Positions 61,974 to 64,000 of a stretch of DNA of 64,000 bases are shown here, in pieces (positions within the stretch are counted from its first letter, which is position 1; the number at the start of each line of letters is the position of its first letter). The stretch comes from Leptothermofonsia sichuanensis E412 (lineage in GTDB: Bacteria; Cyanobacteriota; Cyanobacteriia; Leptolyngbyales; Leptolyngbyaceae): contig NZ_CP072600.1 of the NCBI RefSeq assembly GCF_019891175.1, positions 2,046,001 through 2,110,000 on the forward strand, written 5' to 3'. A model generated the notes under the pieces. That model was not told the DNA's origin and did not search any database. It was given only the letters and a program-made list of their open reading frames with translations. The translations under genes and the position numbers were made by a program.

Positions 61974-62097
61974 GGAATAAAGCTCTTGCAGTCATGCCAG
62001 CACCCTTCACAATACCTTAGAGTCGCTGTACTGTCTTCCCTGGGCCGGGGTCCTTGCCAGAGACTTCATGACCAGTTAATTCTCCCTCGCGATTTAT

Positions 62098-62200
62098 GGC
62101 GTTGCTGAATCTGGGTATGAGTTAGAGCGAGTATGAATTGAAACTTCGTTCCAATTCATACTGCTATTCTAATTTGGCCTGATCTGGATGGCTACTGCTA
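62098..62200 (+). repeat. Composite: family 1 palindrome (copy F) fused to family 2 right end
   Basis: GGCGTTGCTGAATCTGGG, AATTGAAACTTCGTTCC and TACTGCTATTC belong to family 1. From there TAATTTGGCCTGATCTGG and GGCTACTGCTA match the right end of family 2. The family 1 right terminus is lost at the junction. Confidence 0.65.
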
Positions 62201-62265
62201 CGGTTTATCCCTCTTCTGTCACTTCTGCTGAAAAAATTTATAACCAACCCTTGTTCCAGGCTTCT

Positions 62266-62327
62266 AGCCTGGAATAGAGGTTCAGAGGCTCTGCCTCAAG
62301 TAAACCTGAAGGAAGGCAGAGCCTCGG
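62266..62327 (+). repeat. GAGGCTCTGCCT hairpin
   Basis: GAGGCTCTGCCT and AGGCAGAGCCTC form a 12-bp perfect stem. It is the same motif as the core of the 18340 and 36078 repeats. Confidence 0.8.
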
Positions 62328-62339
62328 ATTTGCCATTTC

Positions 62340-62412
62340 CAGGCAGAGCCGTGGAAACGAGGTATTTTCAGAATTTATCTGCTTCAAGAGTGATTCAAGA
62401 GGGATAGAAAAG
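62340..62412 (+). repeat. CAGGCAGAGCCGTGG dispersed repeat, copy 2
   Basis: CAGGCAGAGCCGTGGAAACG, AGGTATTTTCAGAATTTATC and GTGATTCAAGAGG, as at 32321-32396. Confidence 0.85.
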
Positions 62413-62475
62413 GAATTCAGGAGACAGGTGAAGGCTGAAGGCTGCCCTGCCCACCATCCCGGTGAACATTCTGCT

Positions 62476-64000
62476 TCAGTTAAAAACTTCCTGGGCAATA
62501 CCTGGCGGTTCTGGCAGGTCAAGGTCGCGTTTATGACTGGCGCGATCGCCGTAATACATCAGTGGAATGACAATCAGGGTCAGGACAGAAGAGGTCAACA
62601 TCCCGCCCAACAATGCCCACGCCAAACCTGACCAGACAGGATCATTGAGGATGGCAAGGGTGCCCAACATGGTGGTTACACTGGTCAGCAAAATTGGGCG
62701 AAAGCGCACGGCTCCAGCTTCCAGAATCGACTCCTTTAAATCTGCCCCTTCCTTCAGTTTGTCCCCAATAAATTCCAGGAGAACGATCGCATTTCGCACG
62801 ACAATTCCTGCCAGGGCAATGACGCCAATCATGGCTGTGGCACTAAAATAGACTCCATTGACGGCAAAGGCAAGCAGAATGCCAATCAATGCTAAGGGAA
62901 TGCTGCCCAGGATAATCAACGGGACTTTGAAACTGCGGAACTGTCCCACCAGGATCAGGTAAATCAGTAGAATGGCTACCAGCATTGCCAGTCCCAGGTC
63001 CCGGAATACATCCAGGGTCAGTTTCCATTCGCCATCCCACTGAATCCAGTAGCCCTGGGGCAGGGGATGCCGGAAAAAGTAAATGAGTTGATCCAGAACC
63101 GCGTAGACTGAGGAGCGATCGCCCATTTCACCCATGACGTAGGCAACAGGACGCTGATCTTTGTGCAAAATGGGCTGATCAACGGTAGTAGGCTGAAAGG
63201 TGACCAGTTCTGTCAGGGGCACCAGGGAACCCTGGGAAGTCGGCAGTTGAATCCGGGTGAGGTCATCAATGCTCTGCCGGTCAGCATCGGCAAAGCGTAC
63301 CTGAATCGCTACTGGAGCCAGTTCACCGGGTACTTTCAGGGTAGAAACCTGGGACCCTGCGATCGCCATACTTAAGGTTTGGGCAATGTCCTGGGTGGTG
63401 AGTCCGGCGCGGCTCACCTTCTCCCGATCCACTATCAGCCGCATCTGGGGCATCTGGTTCTTTACAGAGTCGTCAATGTCCACAACTTCGTCAGTTTGAG
63501 CAAAGACCTGCCTGACCTGTCGGGCAAGTTGCCGCAACCGGGTGTAGTCGGGTCCATAGACCTCTGCCAGCATGGTTGAGCGAACGGGGGGACCGGGCGG
63601 ATCCTCCACCAGTTTGACAATGGCATTGTGCTGCCGGGCAATTTCTGTCAGCCGGGGCCGCAACCGGAAGACGATTCCTTCAGATTGAATGGAACGGGCA
63701 TCCTTGTTGGTCAAATGAACCCGGATGTCAGCAAAGTGTTCACCAATGCGATCAGTAGCGCCGCGCAACATGCCATTAAAGTCAATTGGTGCGCCCAGTC
63801 CCACATAGGTTTCAAAATTAGTAATCTCCGGCTCCTGTTTAAGCACAGCTTCTATATCCTGTACCATGCGATCGGTGGCTACCAGTTTCGTTCCCAGGGG
63901 AGCATCTAACTGCACCAGAAAGGTGTCTTTATTGGCTTTGGGCAGCATCCGAAACCTGACCATCTGGGTCAGGGGCAGAATAAACGAAGCCAGCAGCAAC
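62476..64000 (-). CDS. RND efflux transporter permease, C-terminal part
   Basis: The coding frame runs off the right edge, so the N-terminal part is missing. The visible about 508 residues hold the second large periplasmic domain (MLPKANKDTFLVQLDAPLG, EPITNF-type VGLG segment, LTTQDIAQTLSMAIAGSQVS) and the last membrane bundle (DLGLAMLVAILLIYLILVGQ, PLIILGSIPLALIGIL, ATAMIGVIALAGIVVRNAIV, RFRPILLTSVTTMLGTL, LLGGMLTSSVLTLIVIPLMY). These are standard AcrB/MexB or HME-type signatures. Substrate (metal or drug) cannot be told from this half. Membrane-fusion and channel genes, if linked, lie outside the window. Confidence 0.92.
   Translation of the reverse strand, partial: LLLASFILPLTQMVRFRMLPKANKDTFLVQLDAPLGTKLVATDRMVQDIEAVLKQEPEITNFETYVGLGAPIDFNGMLRGATDRIGEHFADIRVHLTNKDARSIQSEGIVFRLRPRLTEIARQHNAIVKLVEDPPGPPVRSTMLAEVYGPDYTRLRQLARQVRQVFAQTDEVVDIDDSVKNQMPQMRLIVDREKVSRAGLTTQDIAQTLSMAIAGSQVSTLKVPGELAPVAIQVRFADADRQSIDDLTRIQLPTSQGSLVPLTELVTFQPTTVDQPILHKDQRPVAYVMGEMGDRSSVYAVLDQLIYFFRHPLPQGYWIQWDGEWKLTLDVFRDLGLAMLVAILLIYLILVGQFRSFKVPLIILGSIPLALIGILLAFAVNGVYFSATAMIGVIALAGIVVRNAIVLLEFIGDKLKEGADLKESILEAGAVRFRPILLTSVTTMLGTLAILNDPVWSGLAWALLGGMLTSSVLTLIVIPLMYYGDRASHKRDLDLPEPPGIAQEVFN

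Larger units (their letters stand above)
61974..62475. other. Repeat-filled spacer between RND and kinase-fusion genes
   Basis: 502 bp with a family 1 palindrome joined to a family 2 right end (62098-62200), a GAGGCTCTGCCT/AGGCAGAGCCTC hairpin (62266-62327) and a repeat shared with the lgt leader (62340-62412). No credible gene. Confidence 0.65.

Overview
The window is chromosomal DNA of a cyanobacterium, probably a filamentous or otherwise motile one. The octamer GCGATCGC (HIP1), a cyanobacterial hallmark, occurs throughout coding and spacer DNA. Several genes belong to cyanobacterial sets: the fbp-tal-zwf-opcA cluster, solanesyl diphosphate synthase, an AMIN-type amidase, a DUF2605/DUF2973 pair, a CHASE2-GGDEF-EAL protein, a large NB-ARC/WD40 protein and a pix/tax-type chemotaxis operon. 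Spacers are long and full of palindromic and heptanucleotide repeats. I saw no rRNA, tRNA, CRISPR array or prophage.

Layout. 1-4.4 kb: the 3' end of an S-layer-homology protein, a secreted hypothetical protein and a CHASE2-GGDEF-EAL c-di-GMP protein. 4.5-9.9 kb: the oxidative pentose phosphate cluster fbp-tal-zwf-opcA, transcribed leftward. 10-11.4 kb: an ECF sigma factor and its membrane anti-sigma factor. 12-18 kb: gamma-glutamyltransferase, a 76-residue hypothetical protein and a 1257-residue STAND protein with 14 WD repeats. 18.5-25.3 kb: a HAD hydrolase, sds, murI, the amidase and a cation/proton antiporter, with an 0.8 kb spacer holding a possible 39-residue membrane peptide. 25.6-34.7 kb: a nitrilase-family amidase, a DUF697 GTPase with DUF2973 and DUF2605 genes, thrS, an exported methyltransferase-like protein, lgt and cobM. 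34.9-36.1 kb: a complete IS630-family element. 36.5-43 kb: a beta-barrel-like protein divergent from a FecR-domain protein, an HtrA protease, an InrS/CsoR-like metal sensor and an SDR protein. 44.2-53.4 kb: a five-gene chemotaxis operon in pixGHIJL order. 53.4-64 kb: treY, a divergent RsbW-like kinase and RsbU-like phosphatase, hrcA, a rhodanese, an APH-like/P-loop kinase fusion and the 3' part of an RND efflux pump gene.

How the genes work together. The fbp-tal-zwf-opcA cluster supplies NADPH from sugar phosphates in the dark, with OpcA activating the dehydrogenase. The amidase and murI act in peptidoglycan turnover and synthesis. The pix-like operon has a receptor whose two GAF domains both carry a Cys at the position used for bilin attachment, so it is a candidate phototaxis system. 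The RsbU/RsbW-like pair about 3 kb downstream of it suggests a partner-switching output, but any link between the two is inference.

A second layer is the repeat content. At least eight dispersed repeat families and seven heptamer-type or related tandem arrays fill the spacers. Some touch genes: the SLH stop codon lies in a MITE-like palindrome, and the cobM start codon follows directly on a heptamer array. No obviously new multi-gene system stands out. The best candidates for new biology are the dual-Cys GAF receptor, the DUF2605/DUF2973/GTPase group, the divergent FecR/beta-barrel pair, the exported methyltransferase-like protein and the 39-residue peptide.
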